Below are positions 43,565 through 52,745 of a stretch of DNA of 64,000 nt, piece by piece; position 1 is the first letter of the stretch; every line of letters begins with the position of its first letter. Source of the DNA: Vulcanimicrobiota bacterium (GTDB lineage: Bacteria; Vulcanimicrobiota; Xenobia; Xenobiales; JADMJV01). Under the pieces are notes generated by a model. That model worked only from the letters and a program-made list of their open reading frames with translations. It was not told the origin of the DNA and searched no databases. The stretch covers positions 186,001-250,000 of the forward strand of contig JAFKGI010000007.1 in NCBI GenBank assembly GCA_017307785.1, given 5' to 3'. A program made the position numbers and the translations under genes.

Positions 43565-46528
43565 CTACGGCTGAGCAAGAGGAGTTGGAACCGACCAGCC
43601 CGCCGGGCGTGCGGGACGGTTCATGTTGTCGATCAGCTTGCCTTCCCGAGTGAGGTTGTTGGTCAGCGAGGAGGTATGGGAAAGCTGCTTCATCCGCGCC
43701 ACCTGAGACCTCAGCTGGGCCAGTGCCTTCTGAGCGTCGGCTTCGTTGAGGTTGTTGAGCTGGCTGCCCAGGGAACTGGCAATGCGCTGGATCTCATAGC
43801 TCTCGGAAATCTCGCCCTCGGCCTGGCGAATGGCTTCCAAAGCGCGGCGGATCTCGGCCTCCGCGTCACTGATCTCGGAGCGGGCTCGACTCTGGCGTCG
43901 CTCCGCGTCGTTGATGTCGGACTGGGCGGAAGAGATGGCCGAATCGCGGGCCCAGTTGTGTTCGTAATCGGTGTAGGACTCCTGATGGCTGTTGCCGTCC
44001 GAGTCGGTGACGGTGCGATATCTGGTGACGGCGTTCTCGCTGGGCATCGCATAGGCGGAGAAGAGGCGGGCGCGCGCCCAGGTTTCGTCCGAATTGGCCC
44101 GCGACAGGTCACTCTGGGCATCCGAGAGATTGCTGCGACCACGGCGTTCGGCCGCTTCCCCGTCAGACTTGTGGGACTGTCCCTGGGCCAGGTCGTTCTG
44201 GGCCAGGTCGGGCAGCTGGTCGGCCTGACGCTTCATCTTGTCCTGAAACTCGGGCAGGCTGTAGCGATACTTGTCATACTCTTTCTGGTTGTCGCGACGC
44301 AGCTTGGTGTCGGCCAGTTTGTCCAGACCGCCTACGGGGATGCTCACCAGATCCTGGAAGTCACCACCGACGAAGTCGTAAGTCACGTCCTGACCTTTGC
44401 GGAAGGCTTGCAAGGCCTGATAGGAATTGGCCTTGCCGTGCAGGCGGGCCAGACCTTCGGTGGCCGAACCGTCGCCCAGATGATGCAGCAGGTCATACTG
44501 GTCTTTGGGCAAGATGTCGTTGACCTGACGACCGAGCAGGGCGTCGAGATCGTGCAGGGCCCGGGTCGAGTCGACCGTGTTCCAAACTCCGCCGGCCTTG
44601 ACGTCGAAAGCCTTGTGGTCGCGCAATTCCCGGTAGCCCTCGTAGGCGCGGCCCTCGCGAGTGCCGACACGGAAAGCCAGCTTGGAAGTGCCCTGGAAGT
44701 ACTCCAAACGGTCGCGAGCCTCGGCCGGGATGCTGTCCGGGAAGGGGCTGTTGGGAGCTTCGAAGGAAGCCAGATCCTGCAGATCCTGGAAAGAACGCGC
44801 CGGCGCCCAGCGGCCGCTGCTCTGCACGTTGAATTCGCCGCCGCCTTCCATGGTCTTGAGGGATTCGTAAGCGCGCCCATTTTGATAGCCGCCGTGCTGT
44901 TGCCAGTATTGCAGAAGCTCGTAGTCCTGTTGAGGCAAAAAGTTGTTCTTGCCGGTCACTTCCAGCGAATGCAGCTCCTGAACGTCCATCGGATTGTCGA
45001 CTCGAGCCACCCGGCCGGTCGAGGTGGCGCCCACCGTCTTGTGCTGGTGCATCAGTTGCAGCGCTTCGAACGAGTCGATCGACTTGTCGCCGTTCTTGAA
45101 GGCCGCGTCGAAATGCTGTAGCGCCTGAAACTGAGGGATGGACAGGATGGTGTTGATGCCGTCTCCCTTGAGCGCGTTCAACTCCTGAGCTTCCCTCAGG
45201 TCCTGCAGGGTGTATTTCTTGTTGTTCAGCTTGGCGTCGACGGGCAGACGATCGCGCAGCATCCGATCGAGCGCGTGGTAGGCGCTCATCGGCTTGCCTT
45301 TCAGCTCGAAACTGCCGTGCTGATCGAGGTAGCGCAGGGACTTCATTTCATCCTGGCTGGTGACCGGATTCACGCCCGTGCCGTAGACGGTGTCAAATTC
45401 CTGGAGATAGCGGAAGCCGGTGATCTCGATTTTCTCGTCGGGCTTGCGGGGGTTGGAAATTTCCACCGACTTGCCTTTGGCCAGACGCTCCTGGGCCTGG
45501 CGGGCGCTCAGCTTGCCGTTTCCGAGTCCGGAACTACGGACCTCGAAATTGCTCAACACCTGCAGCTGCTGCTCCGGGGTGAAAGGATGCTCCGCCTGGG
45601 TGGTCAGCCAGTTGGCCTGCGGCACCACGTCCATGAGGTCGCGCAGTGTCAGGTTGCTGTCGACCCCATTGCGAATCTCCAGAGTTTTGGGCCATTCCGC
45701 GTTGTGATGGACGACTCCCATTCCCACACCTGAAAAGAGCCCGAGGGCGGCCACGCCGATGCCGGCTCCGATGAGCATGTCCTGAGAAATCTTCTTGCCC
45801 TTGATCTCGGGCACCAGCAAGCCTTTGCCGATGACCAGCGCGCCCGCGCCGGCGATCCCCAGCCCCACGGCCAGTCCACCCAGCCCATAGAGGGCGGCGG
45901 CGCCGGCCGCTCCCGGATGCTCGCTGCCGAGAATTCGGTAGGCGTCGAAGGCGGTGACCTCATCGCCGTTGGGCTTGTACATACCGTCTTTCTTAGTCTG
46001 GCCTTTTTCCAACATCTTGAGGGATTCGACCAGATCGGGCGGCAAATTGGGATGCAGTCCCTTACCCTGGAGCGTATCCAGCACTTCCAGGTCCTGCATC
46101 GAGGAAATCTTCTGCACTTCGCCCGACTTGAGGCGCACATAGACGGAGTGGCCGTCGTTGAGGCGCTCGGCAGCCTGGGTGGTGGTGAGATCGCTGTCGA
46201 AGCCGAGGACTTTCTTGAACACTTCGCCTTCGGCCTTAAAGCTGCTCAGCATGGCCCGATGGACGTCCTCGCCCGCCAGCGGTTTGGCCAGAATCTGCAC
46301 CTGCGCTTGAGACTGCTGAGCCGCCATGGCGCTGGCGCTGGTCCCCAGGCCTCCCGCCAACATCCCCAGCCCCACCAGAACCTTAGCACCCTTGTGCCCG
46401 TCTGACTGCTGCTTATCCTGAGCCGCCTCAAACTGGTCGGCCGGTAGTTGGGGGTTCGCGGAAACGGGCTTCTTGGCCTCGCTCGGATGAAACCCCGGCG
46501 CCGGCAACTGGGACAATTTGGAAATCAC
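43565..46528 (-). CDS. 987-residue exported or membrane protein with seven ~70-residue repeats and coiled coil
   Basis: Leader of ~68 residues: polar part with PADQFEAA at 29-36, hydrophobic helix and AMA before AQQSQ. Then repeat 1 (~105-170), two hydrophobic segments (~200-290; GLGGLAVGLGIAGAGALVIG and DMLIGAGIGVAALGLF), then six more repeats (~330-780). Each repeat begins like SAYHALDRMLRDRLPV, has a D-L-x-x-L-x-x-L strand/helix (TLQDLREAQELNAL) and closes with a helix like FQALQHFDAAFKNG. The last ~200 residues form coiled coils rich in Ala/Gln/Glu/Arg/Ser (SDINDAERRQSRARSEISDA). I recognise no family. 31 bases upstream of GspF, hence likely head of the pseudopilin operon and part of that machine. 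Confidence 0.75.
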   Translation of the reverse strand: MISKLSQLPAPGFHPSEAKKPVSANPQLPADQFEAAQDKQQSDGHKGAKVLVGLGMLAGGLGTSASAMAAQQSQAQVQILAKPLAGEDVHRAMLSSFKAEGEVFKKVLGFDSDLTTTQAAERLNDGHSVYVRLKSGEVQKISSMQDLEVLDTLQGKGLHPNLPPDLVESLKMLEKGQTKKDGMYKPNGDEVTAFDAYRILGSEHPGAAGAAALYGLGGLAVGLGIAGAGALVIGKGLLVPEIKGKKISQDMLIGAGIGVAALGLFSGVGMGVVHHNAEWPKTLEIRNGVDSNLTLRDLMDVVPQANWLTTQAEHPFTPEQQLQVLSNFEVRSSGLGNGKLSARQAQERLAKGKSVEISNPRKPDEKIEITGFRYLQEFDTVYGTGVNPVTSQDEMKSLRYLDQHGSFELKGKPMSAYHALDRMLRDRLPVDAKLNNKKYTLQDLREAQELNALKGDGINTILSIPQFQALQHFDAAFKNGDKSIDSFEALQLMHQHKTVGATSTGRVARVDNPMDVQELHSLEVTGKNNFLPQQDYELLQYWQQHGGYQNGRAYESLKTMEGGGEFNVQSSGRWAPARSFQDLQDLASFEAPNSPFPDSIPAEARDRLEYFQGTSKLAFRVGTREGRAYEGYRELRDHKAFDVKAGGVWNTVDSTRALHDLDALLGRQVNDILPKDQYDLLHHLGDGSATEGLARLHGKANSYQALQAFRKGQDVTYDFVGGDFQDLVSIPVGGLDKLADTKLRRDNQKEYDKYRYSLPEFQDKMKRQADQLPDLAQNDLAQGQSHKSDGEAAERRGRSNLSDAQSDLSRANSDETWARARLFSAYAMPSENAVTRYRTVTDSDGNSHQESYTDYEHNWARDSAISSAQSDINDAERRQSRARSEISDAEAEIRRALEAIRQAEGEISESYEIQRIASSLGSQLNNLNEADAQKALAQLRSQVARMKQLSHTSSLTNNLTREGKLIDNMNRPARPAGWSVPTPLAQP

Positions 46529-46809
46529 CGGACCAGCATAAGACCCCGGACTGAAAAACTCCTAAACTTTGGCTGCTTGCTGCGGTTGTTGCCGTCCGAA
46601 GGGAAAGATGGGAAGTCGGGAAGCGGGAAAGAGTCTCTGCTACTCTTCGTTTTTGAGATGGGGTCGAGCATGAGCCCAAACCACCCTAAAACCAATCTGC
46701 GGAAAAGCCAGGCAGGGCATCTAAAGCGGTCGCCAGTTGCGACGCTCTCTCCCCCTTCCCATCTTTCCGTCTTTCCCTTCAAGACGAATCAAACCGTAGA
46801 ACGGACAAC
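46529..46809. repeat. 281-base intergenic region with a 14-base inverted repeat
   Basis: Between the 987-residue protein gene and the permease gene. GGAAAGATGGGAAG at 46602-46615 reappears inverted as CTTCCCATCTTTCC at 46755-46768, 139 bases apart, each followed by related purine-rich sequence. No coding signal seen. It may be a mobile intergenic repeat remnant. Confidence 0.45.
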
Positions 46810-48120
46810 CTAGGATTCGTAGTCGGTGAGGTAGCTTTCGGTGCGGCCGTCGGGGAGGCGCAAGGCTACGAGCAGGAAGACGGCGGCCATGGCGGTGACG
46901 TAGTAGAAATAGTAGCTCTCGTGGCCTTGCTGCTTGAGTAGCAGGGCGGCGTATTCGGCGCTGCCGCCGAAGGTGGCGTTGCCGATGGCGTAACACAGGC
47001 CCACGCCCAGGGCGCGGGTTTCGATGGGGAACATTTCGGCTTTGACGATGCCGGAAATCGAAGTGTAGAGACTGACGCCGGTCAGGGCCAGGGCGATCAG
47101 ACAACCCGCTTCGAGCGGGCCGGTGGAGCGGCCGATGGCGGTCATCAGAGGAACGGTGGTCAGGATTCCCCAGAGCGCGAAAGCGATCATGCAGCGCTTG
47201 CGGCCGACGCGGTCGGAGAGGGCGCCAAAGATCGGCTGAATCATCATATAGAAAAACAGCACTCCGGTCATCACGTGGTTGGCCAGACTTTTCTCGAAAT
47301 GGGCCGTGTTGACCAGATACTTCTGCATGTAGGTGGTGTAGGTGTAGAAAATCAGCGAGCCGCCGCCGGTAAAGCCGATCACCGACAGACAGGCTGCCGG
47401 CTGCTTGAGCAGACCCGCCAGGGTGCCGCTGTCGCTGGATTCACGCGACTCGGCCGTGGTCGTCTCGACCAGAGTGCGACGCAAGAAGAGCGCCACCAGC
47501 GCGGCCAGGGCCCCGATGGCGAAGGGTATGCGCCAGCCCCAGGCCAGCACTTGCTCTTTGGCAAGCACATGATCCATGGTGACCACCACCAGCGAAGCCA
47601 GCAACTGGCCGCCGATCAACGTCATATACTGGAAAGACGAGTAGAAGCCGCGATGCTTGGGCGTAGCGATTTCGCTCATGTAGGTGGCGCTGGCACCGTA
47701 CTCGCCGCCGACTGACAGGCCTTGAATCATGCGGGCCAGCAACAACAGCCAGGGCGCGGCCACTCCGATCGACTGATAGGTGGGCAGAACCGCGATCATG
47801 AGTGAGCCGAAAGACATCATCAAGACCGAGACCAGCATCGAGGTCCGTCGACCGTGGCGGTCGGCCATGCGACCAAAAAACCAGCCTCCCAGAGGACGCA
47901 TCAAGAAGCCCACGCCAAAGATGCCGGCGCTCTGCAGCAGCTTGCTGTTTTCGTCCCCGTCGGGGAAGAAAGCGTGGGCGAAATAGATGGCCGTAAAAGC
48001 GTACGCGTAAAAGTCGTACCACTCCACCAGATTGCCGGAGGAGGCGCCGAGGATCGCCCAGATTGGAGACTTAGCGGTTTTTGTCAGAGAGGGCCTGGCG
48101 CACCTTCCGCAAGAGATCAC
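46810..48120 (-). CDS. kgtP: 2-oxoglutarate (alpha-ketoglutarate) permease, MFS
   Basis: 436 residues, 12 membrane helices. Very close to E. coli KgtP along its length from memory: WAILGASSGNLVEWYDFYAY, GFLMRPLGGWFFGRMADRHG, RMIQGLSVGGEYGASATYMS, FYTYTTYMQKYLVNTA, YTSISGIVKAEMFP. It is a proton symporter for 2-oxoglutarate and other C5/C4 dicarboxylates. GTG start at 48120 lies 50 bases inside the end of the hybrid kinase gene (stop 48071); no better start was found, since the frame offers only CTG near the core. Probably cotranscribed with that kinase. Confidence 0.9.
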   Translation of the reverse strand: MISCGRCARPSLTKTAKSPIWAILGASSGNLVEWYDFYAYAFTAIYFAHAFFPDGDENSKLLQSAGIFGVGFLMRPLGGWFFGRMADRHGRRTSMLVSVLMMSFGSLMIAVLPTYQSIGVAAPWLLLLARMIQGLSVGGEYGASATYMSEIATPKHRGFYSSFQYMTLIGGQLLASLVVVTMDHVLAKEQVLAWGWRIPFAIGALAALVALFLRRTLVETTTAESRESSDSGTLAGLLKQPAACLSVIGFTGGGSLIFYTYTTYMQKYLVNTAHFEKSLANHVMTGVLFFYMMIQPIFGALSDRVGRKRCMIAFALWGILTTVPLMTAIGRSTGPLEAGCLIALALTGVSLYTSISGIVKAEMFPIETRALGVGLCYAIGNATFGGSAEYAALLLKQQGHESYYFYYVTAMAAVFLLVALRLPDGRTESYLTDYES

Positions 48121-49945
48121 CGCTGTGGATCGGTTTGTCTACGAACCGATGGGAAAGCTTTTCCGGGGGAGGCAGCCGGCAAAATTCGGCTCCGTAGCCC
48201 GAAGTGAAAATCACCGCCAGGTTGGGCAGACGGTCGCGCAAATGCAGAGCCAGGTCCGGTCCGATCAGGTCGGGTAAGACCACATCGCTGACCAGCAGGT
48301 CGACCGAGCGCGATTGGTCCTCAATGCGGCGCAAAGCCTCCTGCCCCGAAGCAGCTTCCAACACCTGGTAGCCATCGCGCTGCAGCACTTCGCGCACCAA
48401 ACTGCGAGTGGCCGTGCAGTCGTCCACCACCAGTAACAGGTAATCTCCCTCGGGCTTGGGGACTTCCTCGGGAATCTGCTCAGGGGGTACCAGGCAAGGC
48501 AGGTAGATCTTGAAGGTCGTGCCTCGGTTCAGCTCGCTATAGACCCAGACTCCACCACCGCTTTGAGCGACCGTGCCGTAAACGCTGGCCAGTCCCAGGC
48601 CGGTGCCGTGCGACTTGGTGGTGTAGAAAGGCTCAAAGATGCGCAGGCGCGTCTCTTCATCCATTCCCAAACCGTTGTCGCTGACCGCCAGCGTCACGAA
48701 ATGTCCCGGTCCCAAACGACTGTCGATCAAAGTGGCCTGAGTCTCATCCAACACCACATCCGCACAGCTGATGACGATTCTCGACCCCGCAGCGGGCCGC
48801 TCGCCCTGCTGCTTCATGGCGTCTTTGGCGTTGACGGTCAGATTGATCAGGACCTGTAGCAGCAGGTTGGGATCAAAGCGAACTCGGTCGTGCTCGGCCT
48901 CGCAACGAATCTCCAGCTCGACGTGCGGACCGGCCGCCTGGCGCAGCAGAGGCTGAATCGAGTCGACGTGATGGCGTAACTCGATGGTCTCGAGGTTCAG
49001 CTCCTGTTGGCGGGCCACGGCCAGAATCTGGCGGCTCAGGGCCGAGCCGCGTTCGGCGGCGTCTTCGACCAGCGAAAGCAATTCCTGAGCATTGCCAACC
49101 GGCAGTTCTTCGCGAAGCAGACCGGTAAAGCCCAGGATGACGGTCAGGGTATTGTTGAAATCGTGAGCGACGCCGGAAGCCAGGCGGCCCAGCGCCTCCA
49201 TCTTTTGCGAAAGAACAAGGCGCTGCTCGAGACTGCGCTCGCGAGTCACGTCGGTGAACTGCCCGAGCACGCCGCCATCCTGCAGGGGGCGCAGGGACAT
49301 GTGCAGGTCTTTGCCGTCCAATTCGAAAGCAAACGTTTCGATCTCCAGATAGGGAGGCCGCAACGCCTGGGCAATCTCGGCCCCCCGCGCCTGGCTGAAC
49401 AACTCCACCACCGAATCTTGGCCCAGGGCCTTACCCAGAATTTCTTCGCCGCGTTCATTGAGAAACGTCACCCGGCCGGCGCAGTCGGCGCAGAAAATTC
49501 CGCTGACCGATGATTCCACAATCTGACGGTGGCGATCTTGGGTGGCCTGCGCTTCTTTCCGCTTCTGAGATTCTTCCAGTTCGCGCAGCAGAGCCGGCAC
49601 CAGGCGCTTGTGGCCCTTGAGCACAAAATCCTGGGCACCGCGGCGCATACATTCCACGGCCGCCTGTTCGCCCACCGTGCCGCTGGTGAACAGAAAGGGA
49701 ATCAGCCGGCCGACCTCCCGGTGAATCTGGAGAGCTTCCAGTCCGGAGAAGCCAGGCAGGCTATAATCGGAAATGATCGCGTCCCAATCCTGCCGCTCCA
49801 GGGCATCCCGCACTTGCTGGGCTGTCTCGACCCTGGTGCACTCGGCATGGACGCCGCCTTCTAACAGCTGTAGAACAAGCAGTTCGAAATCGACCTCGGT
49901 GTCTTCGACCACGAGGATGTGGATTGTCCCCCCGGGAAATTGCAT
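48071..49945 (-). CDS. Hybrid sensor kinase: receiver-PAS-HisKA-HATPase-receiver
   Basis: 624 residues, soluble. REC1 (~8-120; Asp in AIISDYSLPGFSG), PAS (~140-235), HisKA with LASGVAHDFNNTLTVILG, HATPase_c with NLTVNAKDAM (N-box), DNGLGMDEE, and HGTGLGLASVYG, then REC2 (~500-620; Asp in LLVSDVVLPD). Boxes are intact. Phosphoryl relay through two receivers suggests output to other proteins. Cotranscribed with the 2-oxoglutarate permease downstream (50-base overlap), so it may sense or regulate dicarboxylate use. Confidence 0.9.
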   Translation of the reverse strand: MQFPGGTIHILVVEDTEVDFELLVLQLLEGGVHAECTRVETAQQVRDALERQDWDAIISDYSLPGFSGLEALQIHREVGRLIPFLFTSGTVGEQAAVECMRRGAQDFVLKGHKRLVPALLRELEESQKRKEAQATQDRHRQIVESSVSGIFCADCAGRVTFLNERGEEILGKALGQDSVVELFSQARGAEIAQALRPPYLEIETFAFELDGKDLHMSLRPLQDGGVLGQFTDVTRERSLEQRLVLSQKMEALGRLASGVAHDFNNTLTVILGFTGLLREELPVGNAQELLSLVEDAAERGSALSRQILAVARQQELNLETIELRHHVDSIQPLLRQAAGPHVELEIRCEAEHDRVRFDPNLLLQVLINLTVNAKDAMKQQGERPAAGSRIVISCADVVLDETQATLIDSRLGPGHFVTLAVSDNGLGMDEETRLRIFEPFYTTKSHGTGLGLASVYGTVAQSGGGVWVYSELNRGTTFKIYLPCLVPPEQIPEEVPKPEGDYLLLVVDDCTATRSLVREVLQRDGYQVLEAASGQEALRRIEDQSRSVDLLVSDVVLPDLIGPDLALHLRDRLPNLAVIFTSGYGAEFCRLPPPEKLSHRFVDKPIHSGDLLRKVRQALSDKNR

Positions 49946-50013
49946 CCCCTAATTCAACTACATCCTCTACTATTTTGCAATTCCCAGTCCTTATTGATGT
50001 TGTATGGGGAAAA

Positions 50014-51465
50014 CTATGCCACCCGGTCTTCCCTGCGGCAGGTTTCACGGACTGCCAGCGTGAGCACCCCGAGTCCCAGGGTCGTCAGCAGCAGGCCCGT
50101 ATGCCCGGGAGCTAGGAAAGTCAAGGGCGCCACCCCGGCCGCCAGCACCACAATCCACAGGCTTCGGCCCAGCGTTTGCCACTGCAACCAGCCGGCCAGC
50201 GCGAAAGCCAGCAGCAGGCTCAGCCAGAGCGGCAGGTAGCCCACCAGATAAGAAGCCAGGGCGAAGGCACCACAGGTGGCCAGGCTGGCCAGGGCCGTGC
50301 GCCAGGGTCCCACCCGACGGTAGCGCAACGAAGACCAGACCAGGGTCAGAGCCAGTAAGCTGACCATTTCCAGGGGGCCGAATACAAAGAGGTTGGCCAT
50401 GATGGCCTCGTTGGGCACGTAAGGGAAGTAGAGACTGATGCTTTGAGAGGTAATTTGATTTTTGAGATCCCATTCCCATTTACCCGAGGACACCTGGCTG
50501 GGATAGAGCGAACCTCGCTGGAACTTCAGTTCGTCCCGGTCCCCCTCCACTTTTAAGTGAAAGTCCGCAATGGGTTCGCGCCGGCCGGTGACGTCGTAGG
50601 ACCAAGATTTGGCGCCCTGATGCAGGTAAGCCACTTCGGCCACGCATTTTTCACCCGGCTTCAATTCCGATTCCCATTCGAGCCCCTGGTCGATGTCCGG
50701 CGTGGGCACTTCCTGACCATTGATGCGGAAGCGAAAATTGGACAAGGTTCCACTGTTGTCGGGCAACGGAAAGGAGAAATGAATGCGGCGTGCCTCGCTC
50801 ATGGGGTTGGAAAAGGTGTAGCTGGCCTGAAAGTCAGCTTTATAGAGTTGGGCGGCACCCGTTCGCGGGTCCTGAAAAGCCAGCTTCAGACGCACGTCCG
50901 ATCCTTGCAGCTTGCTGGAAACGTAGCGATTGCGGGTGAAGGTGCGAGTCAGCAAATGCGTCTTGCCCTGCTGGACGATGTCGCACTTCAATTCGACGGT
51001 GGGAGCGCCGCCATACTGGGCCGGCTCCGGGCTCCACACCGGTAGTTGTTCCAAGTTGTTGAAATCCTCAGGCAGAGAGACCGACTCGACCGTTTGCTGG
51101 CTTTCCAACATCGAAATCTTGGGAGCGCGCTGGGTGGTCGGCCCGCCGCCGGCTTCATCGCCCACTACGTACTGGGCTTTACCCTGCTGTTTCAGGCGTT
51201 GCTGGAAGCCCAGATGAAGCTCCGAGAGTGCATAGATCTGCAGCAGCAACAATGCCGCCGTGAGCAGCCAGCCCCAACTGCCGTGCATCGTCCTGGAGAT
51301 TTTCCGCATGGCGCTTCGGCAAGAGTCGCGGTCGAATTTGAAGAGATTGAGCAACAAAAAGGCCAGGGCCGCCAGGGCCAGCACCACCGTCATAGCCAGG
51401 GCGCACATCCAGCCCCCCACCAGTTCCAAGAGACGGTGGACCACAAATTCCAGGTGTTCGATCAC
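50014..51465 (-). CDS. Polytopic membrane protein with a large outer beta domain
   Basis: 483 residues. Two N-terminal membrane helices (~20-42 and ~63-82), a long extracytoplasmic domain (~85-355, beta-rich: VELKCDIVQQGKTHLLTRTF, SNPMSEARRIHFSFPLP) and four or five C-terminal membrane helices (~355-470). The layout is like CreD-type inner-membrane proteins, but motif-level identity is not clear. Divergent from the LysA-like gene. Confidence 0.6.
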   Translation of the reverse strand: MIEHLEFVVHRLLELVGGWMCALAMTVVLALAALAFLLLNLFKFDRDSCRSAMRKISRTMHGSWGWLLTAALLLLQIYALSELHLGFQQRLKQQGKAQYVVGDEAGGGPTTQRAPKISMLESQQTVESVSLPEDFNNLEQLPVWSPEPAQYGGAPTVELKCDIVQQGKTHLLTRTFTRNRYVSSKLQGSDVRLKLAFQDPRTGAAQLYKADFQASYTFSNPMSEARRIHFSFPLPDNSGTLSNFRFRINGQEVPTPDIDQGLEWESELKPGEKCVAEVAYLHQGAKSWSYDVTGRREPIADFHLKVEGDRDELKFQRGSLYPSQVSSGKWEWDLKNQITSQSISLYFPYVPNEAIMANLFVFGPLEMVSLLALTLVWSSLRYRRVGPWRTALASLATCGAFALASYLVGYLPLWLSLLLAFALAGWLQWQTLGRSLWIVVLAAGVAPLTFLAPGHTGLLLTTLGLGVLTLAVRETCRREDRVA

Positions 51466-51557
51466 ACAAACCTCGCTTTCTGAAGTCAGTCTAGGTCGGT
51501 GCGATCACGGGTCGGACTCACGTAGGTCACAAAACGGTAACAGGCGAACTTCTCGGT

Positions 51558-52745
51558 ATGGAAGCCTTGCAAAAAGCCCTAGCGCAACTGAGCGAACAAG
51601 ACACCGCCGTGATCGTGCACGATCTGGAGGTGATGCACGGGCGCTTCGAGCGCATTCGCGCGGCCTTTCCGGAGGCCGAACTGCACGCCGTGGCTATCAA
51701 GGCCAATCCGCTGGTGGGCGTGCTGCGCTCGCTGGCGGAGGCGGGAGCGGGGCTGGAAGCGGCTTCCTGGGAAGAAGTCCAGCTGGCGCTGGCAGCCGGC
51801 TGTCCCCCCGAGCGCATCGTCTATGACTCCCCCGCCAAAACCGAGTGGGAACTGAAAGAAGCCCTGCAGTTGAAGGTTCGCTTGAACGCCGACAATCTGG
51901 AGGAACTGCACAGACTAGACCGACTGCAACCCGCCTATCCGATAGGCGTGCGCATCAATCCCCAGGTGGGGGCCGGCAGCATCGCCATGACCAGCGTGGC
52001 CCAGAGAGGCTCCAAGTTTGGCATGCCGCTCGAGGAAACCGACTTGCCGGCCCTTTTCCAAAGATTTCCATGGCTGGGAGGCCTGCATCTGCACGTCGGC
52101 TCCCAGGGCTGCCCGCTTTCTCAGTTGGTGGACGGAGTGGCCCGCGTCTGGAAGGCCGGACAGGCCCTGGATCTCAAGTTTTTCGACATGGGCGGCGGAC
52201 TGGCCGTCAACTATCATGACCTGGCCCAGGGTCCGCAGCCTGAGGAGTATTCGGCCGCGCTCCGCCAGGCCTGCCCTGGTTTTGGCGGCATTCCCCTGAT
52301 CAGCGAGTTTGGTCGCTGGATCCAGGGTCCTTCGGGCTGGGTGGCCTCCAAGGTGGAATACGTCAAACAGGGAGATTCCTCACCCCAGGCCGTGCTCCAC
52401 GTGGGGGCCGACATGCTTTTACGTCTGGCCTACGCTCCCAAAGATTGGTACAACCGCATGGAGGTCTTCGATGCCCAGGGTCGCCCCAAGGCCGGTCCGC
52501 GTGAGCCCTGGACGCTGGTGGGCCCGCTCTGTTTCGGCGGCGACGTGATCGGCCGGGACGTGGAACTGGCGCGGATTGAACCGGGTGACTGGGTGGTCGT
52601 GCACGACATTGGAGCCTACACCCTGGGCATGTGGTCACGACACTGCAGTCGCGCTTTGCCGCTGGTGCTGGGTTGGCGTCACGGCCAACTGTCCGTGCTC
52701 AAGGCTCGCGAGTCTTTGCAGGACGTGGTTCGCTTCTGGTCTTAA
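51558..52745 (+). CDS. PLP-dependent decarboxylase, LysA-like (fold type III)
   Basis: 395 residues. Alanine-racemase-like barrel plus C-terminal domain: PLP Lys48 in HAVAIKANPLVG, LHLHVGSQ, FDMGGGLAVNY (PLP-phosphate glycines), ISEFGRWIQ and the active-site GPLCFGGDVI with Cys325 and Asp from the dimer partner. Matches meso-diaminopimelate decarboxylase and related ornithine/lysine/carboxynorspermidine enzymes; DAP is the best guess. Its last 47 bases overlap the convergent kinase gene 52699-54081. Confidence 0.8.
   Translation: MEALQKALAQLSEQDTAVIVHDLEVMHGRFERIRAAFPEAELHAVAIKANPLVGVLRSLAEAGAGLEAASWEEVQLALAAGCPPERIVYDSPAKTEWELKEALQLKVRLNADNLEELHRLDRLQPAYPIGVRINPQVGAGSIAMTSVAQRGSKFGMPLEETDLPALFQRFPWLGGLHLHVGSQGCPLSQLVDGVARVWKAGQALDLKFFDMGGGLAVNYHDLAQGPQPEEYSAALRQACPGFGGIPLISEFGRWIQGPSGWVASKVEYVKQGDSSPQAVLHVGADMLLRLAYAPKDWYNRMEVFDAQGRPKAGPREPWTLVGPLCFGGDVIGRDVELARIEPGDWVVVHDIGAYTLGMWSRHCSRALPLVLGWRHGQLSVLKARESLQDVVRFWS

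Noticed and set aside
46529..46809. Insertion sequence remnant
   Set aside because: No transposase frame or target duplication seen; only a short inverted repeat.
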